Source of the DNA: Prado023 sp963736425
GTDB taxonomy: Bacteria > Actinomycetota > Actinomycetes > S36-B12 > CAIYMF01
Length of the DNA stretch: 64,000 nucleotides
Reading direction: 5' to 3'
Assembly: GCA_963736425.1 (NCBI GenBank)
Contig: CAVTOX010000009.1
Location: 62,001-126,000, forward strand
In this document: piece by piece, positions 1 through 8,124 of the stretch
Layout of the letters: every line of letters begins with the position of its first letter
Position numbering within the stretch: position 1 is the stretch's first letter
Translations under genes and position numbers: made by a program
Notes under the pieces: model-generated
The model's input: only the letters and a program-made list of their open reading frames with translations
The model's database searches: none
What the model was told of the DNA's origin: nothing

Positions 1-1122
1 CAGGGGATCCAGGACGGGGCCTCGGACATCCACATCGAACCGGCCGAGGAGGACCTGCGCGTCCGGTTCCGCATCGACGGCGTGCTGCACGAGGTGATGC
101 GCTCGCCGAAGTCCATCCAGTCCGGGGTCACCAGCCGCCTGAAGATCATGGCCGACATCAACATCGCCGAGCGACGGATCCCCCAGGACGGGCGACTGTC
201 GGTGAATGCCTACGGCCGAAAAGTGGACCTGCGCGTGGCCACCCTCCCCACGGTGTGGGGCGAGAAGGTCGTCATGCGCATCCTGGACAACACCACGGCC
301 ATGCTGGACCTGAAGGACCTCGGGTTCACCGGCGGCAACTTCGACCGCTACCAGACCAGCTACATGAAGCCCTACGGGATGATCCTGGTGACCGGGCCGA
401 CCGGGTCCGGCAAGTCGACCACGCTGTACTCGACGCTGCACCAGATCAACAAGCCCGAGGTGAACATCATCACCGTCGAGGACCCGGTCGAGTACCGACT
501 CCCGGGCATCAACCAGGTGCAGACCAACGCGAAGGCCGGGCTGACGTTCGCCGCCGCGCTGCGGTCCATCCTGCGCGCGGACCCCGATGTGGTCCTGATC
601 GGCGAGATCCGCGACCACGAGACCGCCCAGATCGCGATCGAGGCCTCGCTGACCGGCCACCTCGTGCTCGCCACGCTGCACACGAACGACGCCCCGTCGG
701 CGGTCACCCGGCTCATCGAGATGGGGATCGAGCCGTTCCTGGTGGGGTCGGCGCTGGACTGCGTGCTGGCCCAGCGGCTGGCGCGGCGGCTGTGCAGCAA
801 GTGCAAGGAGCCCTACACGCCGACGCCCGAGACCCTGGTGGCCGCTCGATACCCATGGAAGCCGGACGAGCCGGTGCCCATGCTCCATCGGGCGGTGGGG
901 TGCGCCAAGTGCGCCAAGACCGGGTACAAGGGCCGGGTCGCGCTGCACGAGGTGATGAGCGTGAGCGAGGCGGTGGAGCAGCTCACGGTGGAGAGGGCGT
1001 CCTCGGCAACCATCGAGGCGGTCGCCCACTCCGAGGGGATGGTCTCGCTGCGACTGGACGGCATGCACAAGGTCGCCATGGGGATCACGTCCCTGGACGA
1101 GATCCTGCGCGTAGTGGTGTGA
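1..1122 (+). CDS. pilB: Type IV pilus extension ATPase PilB (5' end outside window)
   Basis: Secretion ATPase of the PilB/GspE family, which powers pilin polymerisation at the cytoplasmic face of the membrane. The reading frame is open from base 1, so the N-terminal domain lies outside the window; 373 residues are visible. The visible part starts with the family motif ASDIHIEP followed by LRVRFRIDG. Walker A (GPTGSGKST) is at nt 394-420, the Asp-box VEDPVEY follows, Walker B is VVLIGEIRD, and the His-box is TLHTND. Two CxxC pairs near the C-terminus (CSKC and CAKC) form the zinc site that separates PilB/GspE from PilT. It is followed by pilT and pilC on the same strand, as in a pilus assembly operon. 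No frameshift is seen. Confidence 0.95.
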   Translation, partial: QGIQDGASDIHIEPAEEDLRVRFRIDGVLHEVMRSPKSIQSGVTSRLKIMADINIAERRIPQDGRLSVNAYGRKVDLRVATLPTVWGEKVVMRILDNTTAMLDLKDLGFTGGNFDRYQTSYMKPYGMILVTGPTGSGKSTTLYSTLHQINKPEVNIITVEDPVEYRLPGINQVQTNAKAGLTFAAALRSILRADPDVVLIGEIRDHETAQIAIEASLTGHLVLATLHTNDAPSAVTRLIEMGIEPFLVGSALDCVLAQRLARRLCSKCKEPYTPTPETLVAARYPWKPDEPVPMLHRAVGCAKCAKTGYKGRVALHEVMSVSEAVEQLTVERASSATIEAVAHSEGMVSLRLDGMHKVAMGITSLDEILRVVV

Positions 1123-1213
1123 CAGTCCGCTCCCTGGCTCAAGTCACCCGGTCCCCGCACCGATGCAGCACGCAGAGGGCGTATGCCCTGCAGCGTCGAC
1201 GCGCGGAGGGATC

Positions 1214-2860
1214 ATGGACGAGCTCATCCCCGGGGTGGCCCCACAGACCGCTGGCCCCCAGAGTGGTCCGCTGGCCGGCGACCTGCGCTGGTCGGGGATC
1301 CCGGCCGGTGCCCGCCCGTCGGCGCCGGCGGCTCCGCCTGCTGCGCCACTCGCTCCCGGTGTCCCGCCCGTTTCGGCTGTCCCGCCAACCGCGCCCGTTC
1401 CCCCTGCCGGTAGCGCTCCGTCGGCCCCGGCGGCGCAGACGGCGAGTGCGATCCCCAGGTCTGGCGCCCCGCGTTGCAGCGCCGACGCCACCAGCCCCGG
1501 CCGCCTACGGCCCACCGCCGACCCACGCCCTGGCTCCTCCCGCCGCCCCTGCGGCCTACGAGGCACCCGCCGCGCCCACGGCCTACGGCGCTCCTGCCGG
1601 AACCATGGCCCCGCCAATGCCCCCCGCCCCCACCCATCAGCCCGTGCCGGGCCTGGCCCCGGACCTTCGCGGCGCAGATGTTGGACTGGCCCCGGAGTGC
1701 CCCGGGCGCCGTGCCGATCCCGGAGGTGCGGATCGCCGAGTCGGAGTCGGCTGCCTACGCGCGCATCTCGACCGAGGACGAGATCCGGCGTGACGACTTC
1801 TCACTGGCCGCGGCCCTGATGCTCATGCTCGAGATGCGCGGTTCCGACCTGCACCTGACAGCCGGGGCCCCGCCCACGGTCCGGGTGGACGGCAGCCTGC
1901 GCTCGATCCCCGACACCGAGCCCCTGACCCCCGAGACCATCCAGAGGGTCATGTACTCGATCGTCACCCAGCAGCAGCGGGAACGCTTCGAGGAGATCCT
2001 GGAGCTCGACTTCTCCTACGCCGTTGCCGGAGGTCGCCCGGTTCCGGGTGAACCTGTACAAGCAGCGGGACTCGTTGGGCGCCGCGTTCCGCGTGATCCC
2101 GTTCGAGATCAAGACGATCGAGCAGCTGGGGATGCCCCCGGCGATGGCCAACTTCGCCGCGTTGCCCCGCGGGTTCGTGCTGGTGACCGGGCCCACCGGG
2201 TCGGGCAAGTCGACGACGCTGGCGGCGCTGGTCGACCAGGCCAACCGCACACGCAACGAGCACATCATGACCGTCGAGGACCCGATCGAGTTCCTCCACC
2301 AGCACAAGAGCTGCCTGGTCAACCAGCGCGAGGTGGGGGAGGACACGTACTCCTTCGCCAACGCGCTGAAGCATGTGCTGCGCCAGGACCCCGACATCAT
2401 CCTCGTCGGCGAGATGCGCGACCTCGAGACGATCCAGGTCGCGCTGACCGCCGCGGAGACCGGCCACCTGGTCTTCGCGACCCTGCACACACAGGACGCG
2501 GCGCAGACGATCGACCGCATCATCGACGTGTTCCCGCCCGGCCAGCAGCAGCAGATCCGCCAGCAGCTGGCGGGAACGTTGCAGGCGATCGTCTGCCAGA
2601 CGCTGTGCAAGACGATGGACGGCCGCGGCCGGGTTGCGGCGACCGAGGTGCTGGTCGCCACTCCGGCGATCCGGAACCTGATCCGGGAGGGCAAGACCCA
2701 CCAGATCTACTCCGCGCTCCAGGCCGGGGCCACCCACGGGATGCACACGCTCGACCAGAACCTGGCGGAGCTGGTGAAGGCAGGGCGCATCTCCTACGAC
2801 ATGGCCTTCGAGAAGTGCCATCACGTCGAGGACTTCACCCGCATGGCCGGACGGCGTTGA
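1214..2860 (+). CDS. pilT: Type IV pilus retraction ATPase PilT with long Pro/Ala-rich N-terminal extension (three frameshifts)
   Basis: Retraction motor of the pilus. The start ATG at 1214 (MDELIPG) has a GGAGG five bases upstream. The first ~190 residues are a low-complexity Pro/Ala/Gly/Tyr-rich extension; the catalytic core begins near nt 1792. The core has the PilT N-domain (GSDLHLTAG), Walker A GPTGSGKST (near 2188), the Asp-box VEDPIEF, Walker B ILVGEMRD and the His-box TLHTQDA. It has no C-terminal zinc cysteines, which fits PilT rather than PilB. Frame changes are needed near 1485, near 1665 and at about 2024 (GTTG probably for GTG), each consistent with one extra base. Repaired length is about 547 residues, against roughly 350-370 for usual PilT, the difference being the N-terminal tail. 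The first two shifts lie in the low-complexity tail, so its exact sequence is uncertain. Confidence 0.9.
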
Positions 2861-2870
2861 GGGAGCGGAC

Positions 2871-4100
2871 ATGGCCAAGACCCTGGATTACGAGTACGCG
2901 GTCCGCGACCGCTCGGGCAAGATGGTGCGCGGCAAGCTCAAGGCTGAGTCGCCCGGCGGTGGTGGCCGACCGGCTGAAGTCGATGGGCTACGCGCCTGTG
3001 TCGATCACGCAGGCCAACGCGGGGTTCAAGCGGGAGACTCTCCATCCCCGGCTTCGGCAACAAGGTGGGACTCAAGGACCTGGCGATCATGTCGCGGCAG
3101 TTCGCCACGATGGTGAACTCGGGCCTGTCACTGCTCCGCTCGCTGACGATCCTCGAGGAGCAGACCGAGTGCAAGCCGCTGGCGAAGGTGCTCGCCCAGG
3201 TCCGCAACGAGGTCGAGGGCGGTCGTGCGCTCAGCGATGCGCTCGCGGTGCATCCGACGGTCTTCCCGCCGCTGATGGTCAACATGTGCCGGGCCGGTGA
3301 GGTCGGTGGCTTCCTCGACCGGTCGCTGCTGCAGGTGGCCTCCAACTACGAGGCCGAGGTCAAGCTGCGCGGCAAGGTCAAGTCCGCGATGACCTACCCC
3401 GTGGTCGTGGCGTGTGATGGCAGTCCTCGGCGTCACCGGGATGCTGCTGTTCATCGTCCCGACGTTCAAGGAGATGTTCACCTCGCTGGGCGGGACTCTG
3501 CCGGCGCCGACCCGGTTCCTCGTGTTCCTGTCCGAGCTGCTGCAAGGCGACGATGCCCATTCGTCGTGGTTGACCCTCGTGGCCCTAGCGGTGCTGTGGA
3601 AGAAGTTCCACCGGCACGCACGGGTCCGTAACGTCGTCGACCCGCTGAAGCTGAAGGCGCCGGTGTTCGGACCGCTGTTCCAGAAGATCTCGGTCGCGCG
3701 ATTCACCCGGAACCTCGGGACGATGATCAGCTCCGGCGTGCCGATCCTGCAGGCCCTGGACATCGTGGCCGACACGACGGGCAACGTCGTGGTCGGCCGG
3801 GCAGTGCGCGACGTCCAGGAGAGCGTGCGGCAGGGCGAGTCCCTCGCGCGACCCCTGCTCGACCACCCGGTGTTCCCCCCGATGGTGGTGCAGATGATGT
3901 CCGTCGGTGAGGACACCGGTGCACTCGACGAGATGCTGCACAAGATCAGCGAGTTCTACGACCAGGAGGTCGAGGCCACAACTGAGGCCCTGACTTCGCT
4001 GATCGAGCCCCTGATGATCGCCGTCATGGGCGTCGTCATCGGCGGCATGATCATCGCCCTCTACATGCCGATCTTCAAGGTGTTCGACCTGATCCAGTAG
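2871..4100 (+). CDS. pilC: Type IV pilus inner-membrane platform protein PilC (three frameshifts)
   Basis: Polytopic platform protein (GspF/T2SSF family) that couples the PilB and PilT motors to the pilus base. It starts at ATG 2871 (MAKTLDYEY), 10 bases after the pilT stop. Family landmarks are SMGYAPVSI, SIPGFG, then LKDLAIMSRQFATM and the first membrane segment MAVLGVTGMLLFIVP; the second T2SSF repeat has RFTRNLGTMISSGVP and ends in a hydrophobic hairpin (MIAVMGVVIGGMI). One extra base is needed near 2955 (CCCGG for CCCG), near 3040 and near 3412. Repaired length is about 408 residues, normal for the family. The gene sits between pilT and the pilin genes. Confidence 0.92.
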
Positions 4101-4212
4101 AAGGAACGACGTGCTGCACGACGAAGCCGAGGACGACGGATCGACTGGACTCTTCAGATCGGTCAGCCCGCGGGGCTGGGTAGGGCAGAACCGAAGGAGG
4201 GGGGCGCCTCGG

Positions 4213-4639
4213 ATGGCTTCGAAGTCCGGAACGCAGGTCCAGCGACGGCTTCACCCTGATCGAGTTGCTCGTGGTCTTCGTCGTGATCGGCATTCTCGCC
4301 AGCATCGCCCTCGACGTGTTCCTCAACCAACGGCGCAAGGGGTGGGACGCGGCTGTCGAGAGCGACTTGCGCAATGCTGCGACTGCCCAGGAGACCGTAC
4401 TAGTCGGCAGTTCCCTCGGGGAGTACGCCATCGATGTCGCGCAGTTGCGGTCCGTCGGGTTCCGTCCCTCTCCGGGTGAGAACTACTTCGGCGAGGTCTT
4501 CGTGATGACCCTCGCCACGGATGGGGGCAAGTCATACTGCTTGACCGCACGTTCCGAGTCGGGTCGGTACTTCGGGCTCAGCAGCTCGCTCGGGCTTGTC
4601 TCCAAGCAGGGGCCGCTGGACGCCAACACGTGCGCCTGA
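4213..4639 (+). CDS. Type IV pilin-like protein, divergent copy (one frameshift near the start)
   Basis: Class III-signal protein with the prepilin motif GFTLIELL followed by a hydrophobic N-terminal helix (VVFVVIGILASIALDVFL). It resembles the two major pilins downstream (shared FLNQR..KGW, then SDLRNAATAQET), but its C-terminal domain is different and it has only a pair of cysteines (SYCLTA and NTCA). The frame carrying the pilin motif has no start codon of its own upstream. ATG 4213, preceded by a GAAGGAGG box, leads into it after one extra base near 4245-4255. Repaired length is about 141 residues. It could be a minor pilin or an older diverged copy of the major pilin. Confidence 0.8.
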
Positions 4640-4795
4640 CTGGTCTCACCTGACCGGCTCCGGACCGGTGATCGACGGTGTCATCACCCATTTGAGTGAC
4701 TGCGGTCTTGGGAGTCAAGAACTAGGTGTGGGGTCCCGATGCACAGGTTGTCCGGACCCAATCCGGGCCCCACGTCACGACACAAGGAGCATCAC

Positions 4796-5197
4796 ATGTT
4801 GGAGAAGCTGCGCAAGGAGCGGGGTGAGGAGGGCTTCACCCTCATTGAGCTCCTGGTCGTCATCATCATCATCGGCATCCTCGCCGCCATCGCCATCCCG
4901 GTCTTCCTGAACCAGCGGCAGAAGGGTTGGGAGGCCGCCGTGCAGTCCGACCTGCGCAATGCAGCCACGGCCCAGGAGACCTTCCTCACCGAGAGCAACG
5001 CCTATACGACCAACATGGCTGCGCTCGGCTCGATGGGCTTCAAGTACTCGGACTCGAAGAACTACACCGGCAATGCCCAGAGCATCTTGGCCACCGTCAC
5101 GGGCAATACGTCCTACTGCCTGACTGCCACTGCAGCCAGCGGTAAGCCCTTCTACTACTCGAGCCTTGGTGGGCTCAGCACCGTCGGATGCAGCTGA
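4796..5197 (+). CDS. pilA: Major type IV pilin, copy 1
   Basis: 133-residue prepilin. The leader peptide MLEKLRKERGEEG is followed by FTLIELLVVIIIIG, so PilD would cut after Gly13 and methylate Phe14; the Glu at mature position 5 is present. The hydrophobic N-terminal helix continues to FLNQRQKGWE. The C-terminal domain has two cysteines (SYC and VGCS), fitting a disulphide-closed D-region. The start ATG 4796 has an AAGGAG box seven bases upstream. Short length and the simple SDLRNAATAQETF region match the small pilins of Gram-positive bacteria. It is followed by its own strong hairpin, so it is probably expressed much more than the assembly genes. Confidence 0.93.
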   Translation: MLEKLRKERGEEGFTLIELLVVIIIIGILAAIAIPVFLNQRQKGWEAAVQSDLRNAATAQETFLTESNAYTTNMAALGSMGFKYSDSKNYTGNAQSILATVTGNTSYCLTATAASGKPFYYSSLGGLSTVGCS

Positions 5198-5207
5198 TCT
5201 GACCTGA

Positions 5208-5249
5208 ACAGTGGAGGCCCCCGACCGTTCGGTCGGGGGCCTCCACTGT
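5208..5249 (+). terminator. Perfect hairpin after pilin copy 1
   Basis: A perfect 19-base-pair stem (left arm 5208-5226, right arm 5231-5249) closed by a GTTC loop, 10 bases after the pilin stop codon. There is no T-run, as is common for terminators of high-G+C Gram-positives. It may also protect the pilin mRNA 3' end. Confidence 0.85.
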
Positions 5250-5446
5250 GTCGATGGCACATCCCAACCCCTTTTCTGGGCCGCCTGAATGCGGCATGTC
5301 GGGATGTGGGAGTTTGCGGATCTGGTCCCATTCCAAGGCCAGAGGAAATGGGGTTGATCTGGGATTCAAGTGCCCCATGTCGGATTCCGATGCACAGGTT
5401 GTCCGGACCCAAGCCGGGCCTCACGTCACAACACAAGGAGCAACAC

Positions 5447-5848
5447 ATGTTGGAGAAGCTGCGCAAGGAGCGGGGTGAGGAGGGCTTCACCCTCATCGAG
5501 CTCCTGGTCGTCATCATCATCATCGGCATCCTCGCCGCCATCGCCATTCCGGTCTTCCTGAACCAGCGGCAGAAGGGTTGGGAGGCTGCGGTGCAGTCCG
5601 ACCTGCGCAATGCGGCGACTGCCCAGGAGACCTTCCTGACCGAGAGCAACACGTACACGACCAACATGGCTGCGCTCGGCTCCATGGGCTTCAAGTACTC
5701 GGACTCGAAGAACTACACCGGCAATGCCGCAGTCATCACCGCCAGCGTCAATGGCAACACGTCGTACTGCATGACGGCCACCGCGGCCAGCGGCAAGGCC
5801 TTCTACTACTCGAGCCCCGGTGGGCTCAGCACCACTCCCTGCACGTGA
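5447..5848 (+). CDS. pilA: Major type IV pilin, copy 2
   Basis: 133-residue prepilin, near-identical to copy 1: the same leader peptide and hydrophobic helix, with one substitution (SNAYT to SNTYT) in the first two thirds. The last ~40 residues differ at several places, for example AVITASVNG in place of SILATVTG, and the end is TTPCT in place of TVGCS. Both cysteines are kept. Start ATG 5447 has an AAGGAG box. The gene has its own copied leader and terminator, so it can be expressed separately from copy 1. Confidence 0.93.
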   Translation: MLEKLRKERGEEGFTLIELLVVIIIIGILAAIAIPVFLNQRQKGWEAAVQSDLRNAATAQETFLTESNTYTTNMAALGSMGFKYSDSKNYTGNAAVITASVNGNTSYCMTATAASGKAFYYSSPGGLSTTPCT

Positions 5849-5861
5849 TCTGACTAGCCCT

Positions 5862-5897
5862 GTGGAGGCCCCGGACCGTGAGGTCCGGGGCCTCCAC
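5862..5897 (+). terminator. Perfect hairpin after pilin copy 2
   Basis: A 16-base-pair perfect stem (5862-5877 with 5882-5897) and a GTGA loop. Its core (GTGGAGGCCCC then GACC) is nearly the same as that of the hairpin after copy 1, so it belongs to the duplicated unit. Confidence 0.85.
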
Positions 5898-5954
5898 GCG
5901 TCGAAGGCGCCTCCCTTGCTTCATTGGCTCGATGCGACTGCCGATAGCACCTGC

Positions 5955-8081
5955 ATGCAAAGTGCGACGAGCGAAACCCCGGCGCGGCCTGACATGGCAG
6001 AGGCTCCATCCTCAGGACTGGACGTTTCGGCCGATGCGCCGTCGGAGATGGACTGGAGTCATGGACCGCTGAAAGACACGCGATCCATGCGAGCCACGCC
6101 GCGCTCGGCGGCATGGCTGGCGTGTACCGGCGTTCTGCTCCTCGGAATCCTTGTGGGACACGCGACCATGATCGCCCTGCTGTGCCTCGGTCTGTGCGGA
6201 GCCGCCGCGGTCGCTCTCACGCGTGGAGGCACCACGGGGTCAACCGTTGTGGCGGCCCTGCCGGCAGGCTTCGTCGTGGTGTGCGCGTGGGCCCTGGTCT
6301 GGGGGCTCGCTGGGGGATTCCTCGACGTGGATGCATGGGGAACAAGGCGCGCTGCCTGGGCAGGCATCTTGGCTTTCAGCGCCTTGACCGGCATCGCTAC
6401 GTGGAGGCGCGGGGGGACGGTGCAACTCGTGGGGCGTGATTGGCCAGCGGCGTGTGGCTTCACCCTCTTGTCTCTCTTCTTCACATGGGTCGTGGTAAGC
6501 CAGCCTTTCGAGGCCTGGTCCCGGATCAACAGCTCGGGGACCGACTTCCTCAGGCACCTGGGAGCCATCCGTGTCGTCCGTGACGAAGGGTCCCTCACGC
6601 CGGGTGAGGCGGGCTATCCCAAGGCCCTGCACGCCTTGGGTGCTTGGCTGACCTCGGGCACCGGAATCCCGACGGACGCGCGGGCGCTCTGGACGGCGGT
6701 TGCACCGCTGGGCTTTCTCATGCTCGCCCTCATGCTCCTCGGGATCATGGTGGCTGCGAATCGGATGACGGACGTTGTGGTTGAGACTCGATGGCCCGGC
6801 GTGGTCGCCGCCGGGCTGGCTGGGTTGGCATTCATCCAGACCGCCTGGTTCAGCACGTTCCTGGCGTTCGGGAACGTGATGAACATGGTCGTCGGCGTGT
6901 GCCTCGTCGCGTTGCTGAGTTTTGGTGTGCAGAAGGGCTCGCTTGGCGCACCAGCGGGCACCATCATCGCGTCTTCCGCTCTTGCCGTCACCGCGAACGC
7001 GTGGCAGCTGATGCTGCCGATGGTTGGCGTCGCGGCGATCCCGTGGTTCGTCGCGTTCGTCCATCGTGGCCGCCGCCGGGCTGCAGACTGGTTCATCTGG
7101 GGGCTGGGGGGCGCCCTGGTGCTCAATGGAGTTCTGGGGCTACGGGACCTCGACCCAACCGGTCAGGCCTCGACTCCCACTGTCTCCAACCTCTTCCGCC
7201 CGGACCGGTGGTGGTTCGTGGCCATCGCCATCTCGTTCTGGTTGGCCTGGATGGCATTCCGCAGGGGCCAGCGCGGCTGGGCGGCGATGGCCACGGGCAT
7301 GCTCATCTCAGGGATTGGCGTGGTCGCCCTCCTCATGCACCTCACCGGTTCATCGTGGGATCTCATGCTCTACTACCCGGTCAAGGCGCTCTGGACGGCG
7401 ATGGTCGTGGTGATTCCCCTGGCGTCGGCCGGACTGGTGACCATGGTGACCCTCCTGTGGCGCCGCGGCGGCACGCTGGAGCGTCACTGGATCGGGGTGG
7501 TCCTTCGGGGGGCGGTCGCCGTCGTGGTTGTCCTCCTCGCGGTGGGCTCGATGGGCCGAAGCGCTGCCTTCCCCCCGCATCTGGAGCCCATCGCCCGCGG
7601 AAGTGCCGGCCTGCCCAACTGGTCAGTCGCGGTCGTGGATGCCATGAAGGACGTGCAGATCCCCGAGGGCTCCCAAGACGGAGCAATCGTGTTCGGACTC
7701 GTGCCCTCCTCGGACGTCGCCAACGTCAAGGGAGGGCTTGTGGGGATGGTGGACTTCATGGCGATGGAGGGCTTGAGCCATGCCGGGATCGAGGGGGCGA
7801 TGTCCGCAGTGGTCAAGGGTGGCCTTGCCCAGCGGGACATGACGCAGGTCTGCCGGTACCTCAAGGACTTCCCCAATTCCCTGAGGCTCACTGGGTCGAA
7901 TCCGGTGGCTGGCCCGCAATGGATCATCGACTCCGGCTGCCCGAAGTCGATCGTGAAGCCCGAGAAGTGGATCAGTTTGCAGATCGCCCCGGAATGGATG
8001 AAGGACTCGCCATGGCAGGCGGACATGATCTACCGCTTCCCGACCTTCGACGAGGTGCAGGCTGCCTCAGCGTCCGGGTGA
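5955..8081 (+). CDS. Large multi-pass membrane protein of the pilus cluster, function unknown
   Basis: About 708 residues from ATG 5955. The frame is open further upstream into the pilin gene, but the hairpin at 5862-5897 makes a later start likely. ATG 5994 is an alternative; neither has a strong ribosome-binding site. After a ~45-residue polar N-terminus there are roughly 11-13 hydrophobic segments, then a soluble C-terminal part of about 140 residues containing three cysteines. The loop SSGTDFLRHLGAIR followed by YPKALHALGAWL recalls the large actinobacterial integral membrane proteins of the GT-C/DUF6541 type. That is a resemblance by eye, not a search result. Its place between the major pilins and the minor prepilins suggests a pilus-linked role, such as pilin glycosylation, but this is inference. 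Confidence 0.7.
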   Translation: MQSATSETPARPDMAEAPSSGLDVSADAPSEMDWSHGPLKDTRSMRATPRSAAWLACTGVLLLGILVGHATMIALLCLGLCGAAAVALTRGGTTGSTVVAALPAGFVVVCAWALVWGLAGGFLDVDAWGTRRAAWAGILAFSALTGIATWRRGGTVQLVGRDWPAACGFTLLSLFFTWVVVSQPFEAWSRINSSGTDFLRHLGAIRVVRDEGSLTPGEAGYPKALHALGAWLTSGTGIPTDARALWTAVAPLGFLMLALMLLGIMVAANRMTDVVVETRWPGVVAAGLAGLAFIQTAWFSTFLAFGNVMNMVVGVCLVALLSFGVQKGSLGAPAGTIIASSALAVTANAWQLMLPMVGVAAIPWFVAFVHRGRRRAADWFIWGLGGALVLNGVLGLRDLDPTGQASTPTVSNLFRPDRWWFVAIAISFWLAWMAFRRGQRGWAAMATGMLISGIGVVALLMHLTGSSWDLMLYYPVKALWTAMVVVIPLASAGLVTMVTLLWRRGGTLERHWIGVVLRGAVAVVVVLLAVGSMGRSAAFPPHLEPIARGSAGLPNWSVAVVDAMKDVQIPEGSQDGAIVFGLVPSSDVANVKGGLVGMVDFMAMEGLSHAGIEGAMSAVVKGGLAQRDMTQVCRYLKDFPNSLRLTGSNPVAGPQWIIDSGCPKSIVKPEKWISLQIAPEWMKDSPWQADMIYRFPTFDEVQAASASG

Positions 8082-8124
8082 GAAGTGCTACACCCGGACC
8101 TTCGCGCGCGCCGATAACCACCGC

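Larger units (their letters stand above)
4708..5848 (+). repeat. Tandem duplication: leader plus pilin gene, two copies
   Basis: Two direct copies of a unit made of an untranslated leader, a ribosome-binding site and a 402-base pilin gene. Copy 1 runs from about 4708 to 5197 and copy 2 from about 5360 to 5848, offset 651 bases. The leader is nearly identical from the GATGCACAGG motif (4739 and 5390) through the AAGGAG box to the ATG. Identity remains almost complete at the DNA level through the first two thirds of the gene and then falls in the last ~40 codons. Each copy ends in a similar GC-rich hairpin. Confidence 0.9.

Noticed and set aside
255..1793. A 512-codon open frame overlapping pilB and the start of pilT
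   Set aside because: Composition is that of a shadow frame of pilB. Only its last ~100 codons match the repaired PilT tail.
5820..5954. Start of the large membrane protein inside the second pilin gene (GTG 5820)
   Set aside because: That would place the pilin terminator hairpin inside the coding sequence and give an N-terminus with no recognisable features.
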